From assembly GCA_008501825.1 (NCBI GenBank), contig QQUA01000024.1, positions 62,001-126,000 on the forward strand: DNA of 64,000 bases, read 5' to 3'. The notes beneath the pieces are model-generated. The model ran no database searches, had not been told where the DNA came from, and was given only the letters and a program-made list of their open reading frames with translations. Source of the stretch: Planctomycetota bacterium. Its GTDB lineage: Bacteria; Planctomycetota; UBA1135. The translations under genes and the position numbers were made by a program. Of the stretch, positions 43,661 to 52,980 are shown piece after piece (within the stretch, counting starts at the first letter, position 1; every line of letters starts with the position of its first letter).

Positions 43661-44875
43661 TCAACTGGGAGAATGGCCGTCGGTCGCCGCCGGATCCAAC
43701 AGGCCGAGGTGTTTGCCGCACACCAAACTCTCTTCCACCATAGTGCCGACCAGGCCTTTGCCCTGCAAATAGGCCGCAGGAAGAACCGGCAAGGTGTAGG
43801 TTTCCAACTCGAAATCCTGAATTCCCGCCTGTTGTAAAAACTTCATCGGCTGCAGCCAAGGAGTGGCTCGAAATCCGTCGCCGTAGTCTTGGCAATGAAC
43901 CGGAACGTGATAGTGAATGCGCAGTTCTTCCACCACTTCGTGGTCGGGAAATTCCAGGAAACGGGGTAAGTCGCTAAAGGCACAAGGCCGGCCGTCGGCC
44001 AAATTCCCCCGAACCTGGTGGAAGTAGGCGTCGCCACTGAGTTCTTCCAACCTTTGCCTGGCGGCGGCATCCACCGGCCCCTGAATTTGCAAAGCCGAAG
44101 AAATTTGCACCTTGGCAATCGGCACTTCGGTCTCACAGACGACCTGCCAAGCCTCTTCCACTCCTTCTCCCACCACGGCGGAATGGCACAAGTCCCAGCA
44201 CAGGCCGATTCTTCGATCTTTCGGATCGACGTCCGGATAAAGTTGCTCTCGCAACCAGGTGGCCAAATCGGCAATGCGCTCGAAAGCTCCATCCGGCTCC
44301 GGTTCGAGGCCTAAATACAAACGGACCCCGGTACGTTCCTCCAGCAACAACAGGTTTTCTTGAGCGGTCCGAAGATGATTCAAGGCTGCCGGGGAGCGCC
44401 GGGCATCGGGGCCGTAACCCAAAGGACAAGTCGACACTGAGCCCACCGAATCCGGCATCATCAAATGAGCCAGGATTCTGGCCACCGAACAAGTAAAGGC
44501 CACTCGCTCGCTGGAACGCCAATCCGGCAAAAAGGCTTTCTCCTTCACTCGTTGGCCATGGAAGCCTCCGAATGGGAAAGCGTTGGCGGTCCAAACGTCC
44601 AAGCCCAACCGGCACAGATCTTGGCTCAATCGAGCCAGCTTTTCATCGCTGTGAAGGAATTGGCGGGCGGCGTCGCAGGCGAAATACAGGCCAAGCCCCA
44701 AGGAACCGGTGTAGCCCCGGCGGCGGAGACCCTCGACCCACGCCGGGATCGGACCTTCCAAAGCACTGAAAACGGCAGCGGCAGTTTCGGCGGGAAAAAC
44801 ATTGCCGCAAAGGGCCAAGCGAGCGCCCTCTGCATGGGGAGTGAAGCCGTGAACGTCAGGATAGGCGTGGTCCAA
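43661..44875 (-). CDS. eboE: EboE-like sugar-phosphate-isomerase-fold protein
   Basis: The protein is 404 aa with a TIM-barrel sugar isomerase/epimerase look. Matches to EboE include LALCGNVFPAETAAAVF, the WTANAFPFGGFHGQRVKEKAF stretch, LPDWRSSERVAFTCSVARIL and GSVSTCPLGYGPDA, all characteristic. In Ebo clusters (eboA-F) EboE is thought to help move or modify a metabolite in the periplasm or at the membrane; the other eboA-F genes are absent here. The catalytic activity is unknown. It is downstream of the TPPII-like protease on the same strand, beyond a terminator, and upstream of the SUI1-like gene. Confidence 0.75.
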   Translation of the reverse strand: MDHAYPDVHGFTPHAEGARLALCGNVFPAETAAAVFSALEGPIPAWVEGLRRRGYTGSLGLGLYFACDAARQFLHSDEKLARLSQDLCRLGLDVWTANAFPFGGFHGQRVKEKAFLPDWRSSERVAFTCSVARILAHLMMPDSVGSVSTCPLGYGPDARRSPAALNHLRTAQENLLLLEERTGVRLYLGLEPEPDGAFERIADLATWLREQLYPDVDPKDRRIGLCWDLCHSAVVGEGVEEAWQVVCETEVPIAKVQISSALQIQGPVDAAARQRLEELSGDAYFHQVRGNLADGRPCAFSDLPRFLEFPDHEVVEELRIHYHVPVHCQDYGDGFRATPWLQPMKFLQQAGIQDFELETYTLPVLPAAYLQGKGLVGTMVEESLVCGKHLGLLDPAATDGHSPS

Positions 44876-44924
44876 ATCTCTCGTCCTTCAAGTGGCCGCT
44901 TAAGACCAGAGTAAGGAAAGACCG

Positions 44925-44959
44925 GCGGGACGCAAGGATCCTTTATCCCGGCGTCCCGC
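44925..44959 (-). terminator. intrinsic terminator after the TPPII-like gene
   Basis: A perfect 9-bp stem (44925-44933 with 44951-44959) is followed on the minus strand by a short T-rich stretch (GGTCTTTCC). It lies between the TPPII-like stop and the EboE-like gene. Confidence 0.65.
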
Positions 44960-44981
44960 GAAAAGGCGCTCCGAAACCGTT

Positions 44982-47900
44982 TTAATGGCTATGGATCTGG
45001 CGATTCCATTGAGCCGCCAACTTCATGAATGCTTCCACCCTATCGGGAAAACGACCCAGAAAACTGAGGCCCTTGCTCCTGGCTTCTTGCCAACGCCCGG
45101 CGGAAGTCAAGGCTTCCAGGCGAGCCAATTCCGCTTCCGGGCATTGGCTGTCGGCTTCCACCCAGGCTTCCGCTTTGGCCACCATCTCGTCCTCGTCCGC
45201 GTCTTCCTGCAAGCGCAACTTCTCGAAAGCGCCTCGAGCTTCCGCCACCGGGTCTTCGGCCTGTTCTCCGGAGGCGGCCACGGCGACCCCGGCAACGGTC
45301 GGAAGTTCCGGCCGCTCCACCCGAATCTCCTGGTGCAGGAGGGTGTTGGAACCGGCTTTGCACTGCAGGCTGCCGTAGTAATAGCTGCCGGCCGGCAAGG
45401 GTTCCAAATCCGGGAGTTTGGTGAACACGGTGCGAACTCCGGCAAAGGGTATTTGCACACTACTGCCGGCATGTTCCGCCGCCATCAAATCCTGCAGGTT
45501 GAAGTAGAGGTCCAGTTTCTGCTTGCTGGTGGCTCGCCGCATTTCGCAGCCGGCGTACTGGCCTTGCAACGGTTCCGTACCCAAACTCGGATAACTGAGG
45601 CGGAAGGTATAGGAACCCTTTTCCAAAGGATCTAGGGCAGTATCGATTTCATAGAGAATGGTGCGCTGGATCGCTTTGCCGTTGCGGTCAAAAATTTCCA
45701 GCATGAGATCTTCGCGAATTTCGGTGGTCTGGATCGAGCGAGGCATGCGCAAGGTAATGCGGGTGGCGTTTTCTTCCACGTCCACCGGCCATTCACGAAC
45801 GCCGTAGAACAGACCATAGCCGCCGAAGATAGTGGCACGGATGGGATCCGGAACAATGTTCCAGGGAGCGGTTACTGCTGTGGCCACGCCTTCCAAGGAA
45901 GCGGAAACTTTCAGGTTTTCCCGCCGCAACGGCGATTTCAAAGCCATGTAGGCCATTCCCTGACCGGCGGGAACTTGCCACTCTTCATGCTGGCCTTCCA
46001 AACCTTGGAACCGAATCCACAGTTCCACCGTGGACGGCCGGTTGGTCGCCCAACGGGAAGCCACGGTGTATTCCAACACCGTGCCGGCCTCCACCGGGAC
46101 TTGTTGCTCGGCGGTTTGTTCGTGGCTCAAGAAAAATCGGCCGCGCTTTTGGCGCTCTTCGGCGTAGCGGAAACCGCTGACCGAACCGGCACCGGTGCGG
46201 TATTCATTCAGCCCTTCGCCTTGGTGGCGTAAAACCACTTTGGCGAAACCGGCGCCATGAGGCACTTCCACGAACGTCCGTTGCAGTTGCCCCGGCTTCA
46301 GTTTGAATCGCCGCCGCAATTCGAAGTCCTGTTCCGCGGTGACGCTTTCCGCTTGCAGCAAAGTGACCGGAATGACCAAGTCGGGTCCTGCCCCTTTCGG
46401 CGCGTCGGCGTCCACCAGCAAGATGCGAGAGGAGTGCAGACCTTTCCCTAATTTCTGCGGGTGCAAACGAACTCGAAAGCGACCGCCCTGACCACTGAGG
46501 TAGACCGCCTCCGGCGCTTGAATCCAGGAAGATTCGGGATGGATGCGGAAACTGCGGTGGAAGGCCGCCTTTTCAGCATTGGTCGCCTCCTTGGCAAAGA
46601 TCGGGGTAACTTGAACGGTCCGTTCGAAGGATTCCTCCGAAGGCAAAGCTCGCTCGTAAATGCCGCCCCCATCGCCGAAAGGATTCCGAACCCGAACTTC
46701 GAAGGCTTGTTCCACCTGGTCGCGGCCGGCCAAACCGCGCAAGGCTTCCAAAGAAGGGGTCAATTGCACCACCCCATGGCCCTGTTCCACCCAGGCCGCA
46801 TTGGGCAAAGCTTTGGCGCCGAGTCGCAGAGCTCGGTACACCCGGGCCGGGCTGTGGCTCAAGCCTTCCGCCTTGGCCGAGGACAGCAACAAAGCCACCG
46901 CCCCGGCGACTTGGGGGGAAGCCATGGAAGTGCCGTTGAAGTTCTCGGCGTGAGTCAACAACCACGAAGGCAAGGGACTGACCGCCGCTCCGGGAGCGGT
47001 GAAATCAATGCCCAAGTCTCCGGTGGGAAGAGGACCGCGGCTGGAAAAGTCGAACAACACCGGAGGGCTGGGGTCGATCGAACCGTAATTCACCTTTTGG
47101 GTGTCCGGCCAAACCGCGGCGGCGATGGCGAGGGCGGTTCGCGCTGTTCCCGGGGCTCCCACGGTGGTCAAAGTCGGCCCATCGTTCCCGGCACTAGTGA
47201 CGACGATCAAACCGCGCCGGGTGGCTTCTTCCAAAACCCAGGCATCCGGTTCCCGACCGTCGGCGAAAAAGGACGGCCCACCAAAAGAAATGTTGGCCAC
47301 CTGACAGCCGGCTTCCACCGCGAAATCCAAGGCTTTGGCAATCGAAAAGCCGCTGGTCGCTCCACCGAATTTGCCGTCGCCGATCTTGATGCTGACGATT
47401 TCGGCGCCGGGGGCCAGGCCGTTCAAACGCTCGCCGGGACCGCCATTGGCGGCCACGATGCCGGCCACGTGAGTGCCGTGGCCGTTGGTATCGAAAAACA
47501 GGGTGACGTGCTGACCGTCCGCTTCAATGCCGACAGCGTAATTCAACAAAGCTTCATCGCCCAAGGTGGCCCAATCTCCGGTTTCCCGGAACGAACCCAA
47601 GGCGCTTTCTTCATCCAAATCCCCATCTTCGTCGGCATCGAGCAAAACCCGGAAACCATGGCCGTCGGTGTGGAAAACCACCAAGTCATAGACCGGACCG
47701 GGATCCTCAAAACTTTCGTAGGGATTGGCTTTGGCCGAGGCTTCCTGGGCACCCTCGCTTTCCCCCAAGGCCTGTTGCCGCAGGCGTTCTTCCTCGAACA
47801 AGCGCTTTTCCCGTTTCCAGGCATCGCGCCGGCTACTTTCAATCCGGCTGTTCAAGCCGCCAGGAAGAAATTCGCCATCCACCCGTCCTAAAAACACTCG

Positions 47901-48242
47901 GCTTCCAGGAGGGGCCCACTTGCCCAATTGCAACAACCGGCCGCTCATGCCCAGCACGGTGCCTTGCTCACCGACTTCGGCTCCCACCGAAGTAGACACC
48001 CGGCCGTCGGTGGTGGCGTCATACCAGTCGACGATTTTCCGGCCGCCGGTGGAAGTCCTCTGCAACAACGGATGTCCGGGATCGACCCCGGTATCCAACA
48101 CCGCCACGCGAATGCCGCGGCCGTCGTACTCGGGGTACTGCTGCAAGAAACTTTGGACGCCTAAATCCTGTTTGGGAAGCTGGCCCAAAAGAGGATCCTG
48201 CGGCGCCAAGGCAAGGGTAAAAACGACAAGGGTGGTCAGCAT
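44982..48242 (-). CDS. secreted tripeptidyl-peptidase-II-like S8 serine protease
   Basis: The protein is 1086 aa from the ATG at 48242 with an N-terminal hydrophobic signal (LTTLVVFTLALAPQ). S8 catalytic motifs: Asp in VLDTGVDPGHP, His in DTNGHGTHVAGI, Asn in SAGNDGP and Ser in FNGTSMASPQVAGA. The roughly 200-residue insertion between Asp and His and the long C-terminal region with repeated beta-sandwich stretches match TPPII, which cuts tripeptides from N-termini and assembles into very large complexes. Length is slightly below eukaryotic TPPII (about 1250 aa). It lacks the C-terminal module of the other secreted enzymes here, so it may be sorted differently. The long upstream in-frame extension is rejected in favour of the signal peptide start. 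Confidence 0.88.
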   Translation of the reverse strand: MLTTLVVFTLALAPQDPLLGQLPKQDLGVQSFLQQYPEYDGRGIRVAVLDTGVDPGHPLLQRTSTGGRKIVDWYDATTDGRVSTSVGAEVGEQGTVLGMSGRLLQLGKWAPPGSRVFLGRVDGEFLPGGLNSRIESSRRDAWKREKRLFEEERLRQQALGESEGAQEASAKANPYESFEDPGPVYDLVVFHTDGHGFRVLLDADEDGDLDEESALGSFRETGDWATLGDEALLNYAVGIEADGQHVTLFFDTNGHGTHVAGIVAANGGPGERLNGLAPGAEIVSIKIGDGKFGGATSGFSIAKALDFAVEAGCQVANISFGGPSFFADGREPDAWVLEEATRRGLIVVTSAGNDGPTLTTVGAPGTARTALAIAAAVWPDTQKVNYGSIDPSPPVLFDFSSRGPLPTGDLGIDFTAPGAAVSPLPSWLLTHAENFNGTSMASPQVAGAVALLLSSAKAEGLSHSPARVYRALRLGAKALPNAAWVEQGHGVVQLTPSLEALRGLAGRDQVEQAFEVRVRNPFGDGGGIYERALPSEESFERTVQVTPIFAKEATNAEKAAFHRSFRIHPESSWIQAPEAVYLSGQGGRFRVRLHPQKLGKGLHSSRILLVDADAPKGAGPDLVIPVTLLQAESVTAEQDFELRRRFKLKPGQLQRTFVEVPHGAGFAKVVLRHQGEGLNEYRTGAGSVSGFRYAEERQKRGRFFLSHEQTAEQQVPVEAGTVLEYTVASRWATNRPSTVELWIRFQGLEGQHEEWQVPAGQGMAYMALKSPLRRENLKVSASLEGVATAVTAPWNIVPDPIRATIFGGYGLFYGVREWPVDVEENATRITLRMPRSIQTTEIREDLMLEIFDRNGKAIQRTILYEIDTALDPLEKGSYTFRLSYPSLGTEPLQGQYAGCEMRRATSKQKLDLYFNLQDLMAAEHAGSSVQIPFAGVRTVFTKLPDLEPLPAGSYYYGSLQCKAGSNTLLHQEIRVERPELPTVAGVAVAASGEQAEDPVAEARGAFEKLRLQEDADEDEMVAKAEAWVEADSQCPEAELARLEALTSAGRWQEARSKGLSFLGRFPDRVEAFMKLAAQWNRQIHSH

Positions 48243-48410
48243 GGGCTTGCCATCAGGCTTTGCCGGTCTCTCCGGCAACCTGGAAGAGACTAGTGTAACG
48301 AGGGTGGCCACGAGGAAACCAGGCGGAGAAGCGGCCTGCGCCCAACCAATCCGTTCCGCCCAAACCGGGACCAAGCCCGGTTCCGCCGGTCAGCCGGCTT
48401 TCCGCGACCT

Positions 48411-49163
48411 TTAGTCGGAGTTCTGTTCCGCTTCCTGCTTACTCTCGTCCTGGTTCCAAACTTGGGGATCCACCAGGATTCGGGTGCAGGATCGGCAACG
48501 CACCAAATGGTTCATACCGTGAACTCGGACCCGATCGTTCGGCGGCACCACCATGCCACAGCCGCCGCAAGAATCGACCCGCAAAGGAACAATCGCCCTT
48601 CCCTTTCGAGCCGGCAATAACTTCAAATACAAATCGCGGCCTTGGGAACCGGCTTCTTGCAAGGCCTGGTCCCGTTGCTCTTGGACCGATTGGCACTCGC
48701 CTTCCAGATCGGTTTGATCTTGGGCCACGGTCTTGCGGAATTGCTCCATTTCCGCAGCAGCTTGTTCCAACTTGGCCGCCGCTTCCTTCTTTTCATCAGC
48801 CAGTTGTTCCGCCCGATCCAGCAATTGCAACGCTTCGTCTTCGGCGCTGGAAATCTTATCGCGCCATTGATTGGCTTCGTGTTCGGCAATTTGAACTGCG
48901 GAAGCATCCCGGCTTTCCCGCGCTTGTTTTTCAACTTTCGCGACCCGGGTTTCAAACTGGCGAACGTCGTTTTCCAAGTTTTGCGCCCGGCTCAGGCAGG
49001 CCTTGCGCTCTTCATCCAAATGATCCACACCGGCCATCAAAGCCGCGTGCTCGGCTTCCCGTTGGCTCAACTCGGCGGGGAGAGAGGCCAGCCGGCGCTG
49101 TAGAACGGAAATCCGTTCATCGTGGCGCTGAGCCCGGACCAAGGCGAGCAAATGTTCTTTCAC
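48411..49163 (-). CDS. coiled-coil C4 zinc-ribbon protein (DUF164/CdsZ-type)
   Basis: The protein is 250 aa. Residues about 5-175 form a long antiparallel coiled coil. The C-terminus has a four-Cys zinc ribbon (SCGGCGMVVPPND ... VRCRSCTRILVDPQVW). This arrangement is typical of the DUF164 family, whose members in different bacteria bind nucleic acids or support secretion; the function here is not set. It lies 92 bases after rpoD, beyond that gene's terminator. Confidence 0.85.
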   Translation of the reverse strand: MKEHLLALVRAQRHDERISVLQRRLASLPAELSQREAEHAALMAGVDHLDEERKACLSRAQNLENDVRQFETRVAKVEKQARESRDASAVQIAEHEANQWRDKISSAEDEALQLLDRAEQLADEKKEAAAKLEQAAAEMEQFRKTVAQDQTDLEGECQSVQEQRDQALQEAGSQGRDLYLKLLPARKGRAIVPLRVDSCGGCGMVVPPNDRVRVHGMNHLVRCRSCTRILVDPQVWNQDESKQEAEQNSD

Positions 49164-49193
49164 GCCTGGATTCTATCAGGGCTTTCTGCCTGC

Positions 49194-49236
49194 GGGGAAA
49201 AAGCTGGAGCCTCGATCCCATGTAGGATCGAGGCTC
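49194..49236 (-). terminator. intrinsic terminator after rpoD
   Basis: A perfect 12-bp stem (49207-49218 with 49225-49236, loop of six) is followed on the minus strand by a T-tract (CAGCTTTTTCC). It lies between rpoD and the zinc-ribbon gene. Confidence 0.88.
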
Positions 49237-49255
49237 AGAAGGACCGCTTACAGGA

Positions 49256-51061
49256 TCAAGCTTCCGGAATCCCGTCCAGGAAACCGACCAATTTGCGGGC
49301 TCGCATCGGATGCTGCAGTTTGCGAATCGCTTTGGCTTCGATTTGACGGACCCGTTCCCGGGTAACCCGGAAGATGCGACCGACTTCTTCCAAGGTGTAG
49401 GTATAACCGTCGCCGATGCCGTAGCGAAGCTTGATGATTTCCCGTTCGCGGAAGGTCAGGCTTTCCAGGACGTCGTTGATTCTTTCTTTCAACATTTCCT
49501 GGCCAGCCCGTTCCACCGGGTTTTCGGAAGTTTCATCTTCGATGAAATCACCGAAGTATGAATCTTCACTTTCGCCGATCGGCCGATCCAAGCTGATCGG
49601 GTGCTTGGCGATTTTCATCACCCGCTTGGCTTCTTCCACCGGGATTTCCGCCGCTTCAGCCATTTCTTCGATGCCCGGCTCCCGTCCCATGGTCTGCAGC
49701 AAGCGTTTTTGCACCGCCCGCAGCTTCGACATGGTTTCAATCATGTGGACCGGAATGCGAATGGTCCGAGCTTGATCGGCGATGGACCGGGTAATGGCCT
49801 GGCGAATCCACCAAGTCGCATAGGTGGAGAACTTGTAGCCCCGGCGGTACTCGTATTTTTCCACCGCTTTCATCAAGCCGGTGTTGCCTTCCTGAATCAG
49901 ATCCAAGAACGACAAACCGCGATTGCGGTATTTCTTGGCGATCGAAACCACCAAGCGCAAGTTACCGGAACTGAGTTTCTTCTTGGCATCGTCGTAGGCG
50001 TCCACCGCCTGCTGGATCCGATGCATGCGCATCAAGAAGGAATCAAAAGGCTCCAGCGCCTGGATTTCAAAACCCAGATCCCGATCTTTCAGCGCTTTGA
50101 ATTCTTCCTTACCGGCCTTGGTGCGCTTGCGGGCGGCGTCGTATTCCTGCACCGCCAAGTGGACCCGCTGCCATTCGGCCAGGCGCCGGTACAAAACGCT
50201 GATCATGTCCTGCACCAGGTTGACTTGCAGGTGCAGCTCCTCGGTCAAAACCGCCACGCAACGCTGCCGCGCCCGCATTCCGGTTTGGAACACTTGGCGC
50301 TCGGCTTTGGTCAAGCGCTTGTCCAGGTGGATTTGGTAAGCCACTCGGGTGGCATCCGCCATTTGCGACAAGGTCTGGTAGTGCCCTTCCAGGCGCTGCT
50401 CCAGATCCTGCTTGGTCAATTCATAACCGGCGCCTCCGTCAATCTCGGAGGTCCCTTGATCACTGCCGTCGGCGGAAGCCTGCTTTTTCAAGCGGCGATT
50501 GAAGTGAATGACCCCGAAAGAGGAGTTGGCTTGAGCGGAAGGATTGACCTTCAAGGTGCGGTCGAAGGCAACCTCGCTGTTGCGTACCCGCAGCAAGGTT
50601 TCCAAAACCAAATCCAAGGTCATGCCCGATTCCAGCACCAAGCGCCGGAAAAGCTTGCGGGAGACCTCGGTCTTCTTGGCCAGAGAAATTTCTTCCTGAC
50701 GAGTCAGGAGCGGAATCTCCCCCATCTGGGTGAGGTACATCCGCACCGGATCGTCGATCTTTTCCAAGACCGGAGCCAGAGCTTGGGCTCCGGCCTGACG
50801 CCCAACCGGAGCCGCCAAAGGCTTGGCGGAAACCGGAGTCGGAGCGGTGACCGGCGGGAAGTCGACGGCCTCTTCAGAAGTGTCGGCAACGCGGACCCCG
50901 GCCTGCTCAATCCGGTCCAACACCTCATTGAGCATGGCGACGCCCATGCTCGGCAAGGCGGCCTGAATTTCTTCAAAACGAAGGCTGCCGGCCGCCGTGC
51001 CCTTAGTCACCAGTTCGGCAACTAAAGTCTCGGTCTTGCTGTCCAGGATTTGTGTGGTCAT
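49256..51061 (-). CDS. rpoD: primary sigma factor (sigma-70)
   Basis: The protein is 601 aa. It contains region 1.1-like residues at the N-terminus, region 1.2 (DDPVRMYLTQMGEIPLL), an extended non-conserved region, region 2 (NLRLVVSIAKKYRNRGLSFL ... ATWWIRQAI), region 3 and region 4 (LEEVGRIFRVTRERVRQIEA). Region 2.4 wording RPIG and KFSTYATWWIRQAI is that of a housekeeping sigma, so it should recognise -35 TTGACA and -10 TATAAT-like promoters. It is 41 bases downstream of dnaG, the classical dnaG-rpoD linkage. Confidence 0.96.
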   Translation of the reverse strand: MTTQILDSKTETLVAELVTKGTAAGSLRFEEIQAALPSMGVAMLNEVLDRIEQAGVRVADTSEEAVDFPPVTAPTPVSAKPLAAPVGRQAGAQALAPVLEKIDDPVRMYLTQMGEIPLLTRQEEISLAKKTEVSRKLFRRLVLESGMTLDLVLETLLRVRNSEVAFDRTLKVNPSAQANSSFGVIHFNRRLKKQASADGSDQGTSEIDGGAGYELTKQDLEQRLEGHYQTLSQMADATRVAYQIHLDKRLTKAERQVFQTGMRARQRCVAVLTEELHLQVNLVQDMISVLYRRLAEWQRVHLAVQEYDAARKRTKAGKEEFKALKDRDLGFEIQALEPFDSFLMRMHRIQQAVDAYDDAKKKLSSGNLRLVVSIAKKYRNRGLSFLDLIQEGNTGLMKAVEKYEYRRGYKFSTYATWWIRQAITRSIADQARTIRIPVHMIETMSKLRAVQKRLLQTMGREPGIEEMAEAAEIPVEEAKRVMKIAKHPISLDRPIGESEDSYFGDFIEDETSENPVERAGQEMLKERINDVLESLTFREREIIKLRYGIGDGYTYTLEEVGRIFRVTRERVRQIEAKAIRKLQHPMRARKLVGFLDGIPEA

Positions 51062-51102
51062 CCGTTGGTGAAGGAAAAGCGTGTTCCGTTTCGCCTGAAG
51101 CT

Positions 51103-52887
51103 TCAGGCGCCGTCAAACTTTGGGGACAAGGGCCTGGTCGAAAACCAGCGGGCCAGATCTTCGTCGGCCGGCTCCCGACCCTGAAGTCTTTGCTCTCGGC
51201 GTAAACCTTCGCGATTGCTGGGGAGCATGCGCAAGGCTCGCTCCAACACCTCCTTGGGCTTGGCCAAGTTCAGGTGACGAAGCGAGTCCAGCCACACCAG
51301 CAGCGGGTCGCCGGAAAAGGCCTCCAAGGCTTGCAGCAAATCGAAACCGCTGCCTTGCTGGCGTTGTGTCCGGCACCATTTCAGGACCCGAAGCGCCCAG
51401 GAATCTTGCAATTCCAGAGCCTCCAGTTCCCGGCGATGGCGAGAGTAAAGACTGGGATCGTGGAGCAGAGCGGCGATGATCTCCCGTTCGTTCCGTTCCA
51501 GGACATCCCTTGCAGAGAACTTAGGGGGCGAGGCGCCGGCGTCAGCCGCCATGCGCTTGCCGAACGAAGCTCCTCCATGGCCGCCGGAACGGCGCAAACT
51601 GGCTTCGCTAAGGCCCAACCGATCTCCGGCCAGGCGGGTCCAGACTTCCGCCAAGGCGGGGTCCGGAGTGGCGGCAATCCAATCAGACATTTCTTGAGCC
51701 GCCTTCGCTTTGACCCCTGGAACTTGAAAATCCGCTTTTTCGGTCCAAGTAGCCAGACGCCATTCGAGTATATCCCGCGCATCTGCGATTCGCTGCGAGA
51801 GTTCTGCGCCACGATCGGAGGCGACCATGTCCGCAGGGTCTTGCCCGTCGGGCAATTCCACCATGCGGACGTCGACTCCTTCCTGCACCAAAACTCGTGC
51901 CGCTCGAGCTGCGGCCCGGCGGCCGGCGGGGTCGGGATCCAACAACAAAGCCACTTGCCTTTGAAAGCGAGACAAGCGCCGGGCGTGGTCTTCGGTAAGC
52001 GCCGTGCCCAATGCCGCCACCGAGGTTCGAAATCCGGCCTGATGCAACAACACGACGTCGAGATAACCCTCGCAAACCAAAATTGGCTGATCGGGAAGAT
52101 CTCGCAAACCGGCGGCTAAGCGGTCCAAGCCGTAAAGCAAGCGCCGTTTGGGAAAGAAGCTGCTTTCCGGAGAGTTGACGTATTTGCCCATGCCCCGGGC
52201 TTCCCCTTTGGAACCGGGCAAATAGCGTCCGCCGAAGCCGACCGTGCGGCCGGCGGAATCGGCAACCGGAAACACCACCCGGTCCCAAAAACGATCGCGG
52301 AAGCGGGAGTCGCCCTCGGCTTGATAAGCCAAACCGGCTTCGACCAAAGCTTCAGCCCGCAATCCTTCCGCCGCCAATTTTTGCAGCAACCATCCGGGAC
52401 TGGCCGGGGCCCAACCGACCCCGAAGCTACGAATGGATTCAGCAGTCAAAGAGCGGGATTGCAAATAAGCCTGAGCTTGAGCTTGGTCGGCCAAAGCTTG
52501 TTCGTAAAACTTTCGAGCCAAGCGCAAGGCTTTGCGGGCCTGATCCCGGAGCGGGGACAAACTCGACTGGGAAGAAGCCATCCGATCGGGAAGCTGGACA
52601 CCGGCTTCTTCCGCCAAGCGGCGCAAGGCCTCCCAAAAGTCCAGGCCTTCGACTTCTTGCACGAAGGTCAAAACGTCGCCCCCTTTTCCACAACCGAAGC
52701 ACTTAAAGAATCCCTGATCCGGGCTCACCGAAAAGGAGGGCGTTTTCTCCGGGTGGAAAGGGCACAATCCCAGCAAACGGGAACCGCGCCGTTGCAGTTG
52801 CACCTTTCGGGCGATGACCGATTCGATCTCCACCCGATCCTTGACCCGCTCGACCCATTCGCGCAAGTCAAAGGAATCCGCCGCCAT
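51103..52887 (-). CDS. dnaG: DNA primase
   Basis: The protein is 594 aa and makes RNA primers for replication. The N-terminal CHC2-type zinc finger is present (GLCPFHPEKTPSFSVSPDQG, then FFKCFGCGKGGD). The RNA polymerase/TOPRIM part has ILVCEGYLDVVLLHQAGF and VALLLDPDPAGRRAA. The C-terminal helicase-interaction region is divergent, as is usual. The upstream rsmA gene ends 93 bases earlier. Confidence 0.95.
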   Translation of the reverse strand: MAADSFDLREWVERVKDRVEIESVIARKVQLQRRGSRLLGLCPFHPEKTPSFSVSPDQGFFKCFGCGKGGDVLTFVQEVEGLDFWEALRRLAEEAGVQLPDRMASSQSSLSPLRDQARKALRLARKFYEQALADQAQAQAYLQSRSLTAESIRSFGVGWAPASPGWLLQKLAAEGLRAEALVEAGLAYQAEGDSRFRDRFWDRVVFPVADSAGRTVGFGGRYLPGSKGEARGMGKYVNSPESSFFPKRRLLYGLDRLAAGLRDLPDQPILVCEGYLDVVLLHQAGFRTSVAALGTALTEDHARRLSRFQRQVALLLDPDPAGRRAAARAARVLVQEGVDVRMVELPDGQDPADMVASDRGAELSQRIADARDILEWRLATWTEKADFQVPGVKAKAAQEMSDWIAATPDPALAEVWTRLAGDRLGLSEASLRRSGGHGGASFGKRMAADAGASPPKFSARDVLERNEREIIAALLHDPSLYSRHRRELEALELQDSWALRVLKWCRTQRQQGSGFDLLQALEAFSGDPLLVWLDSLRHLNLAKPKEVLERALRMLPSNREGLRREQRLQGREPADEDLARWFSTRPLSPKFDGA

Positions 52888-52980
52888 CGCGATTCTCTGC
52901 CCCTACTGCTTTGCCGGTTGATGGGATGCTTCAGCGTGAAAAGGACGCCAAAAGCGGTACTGCTTCCGTGGGCTGGAATC

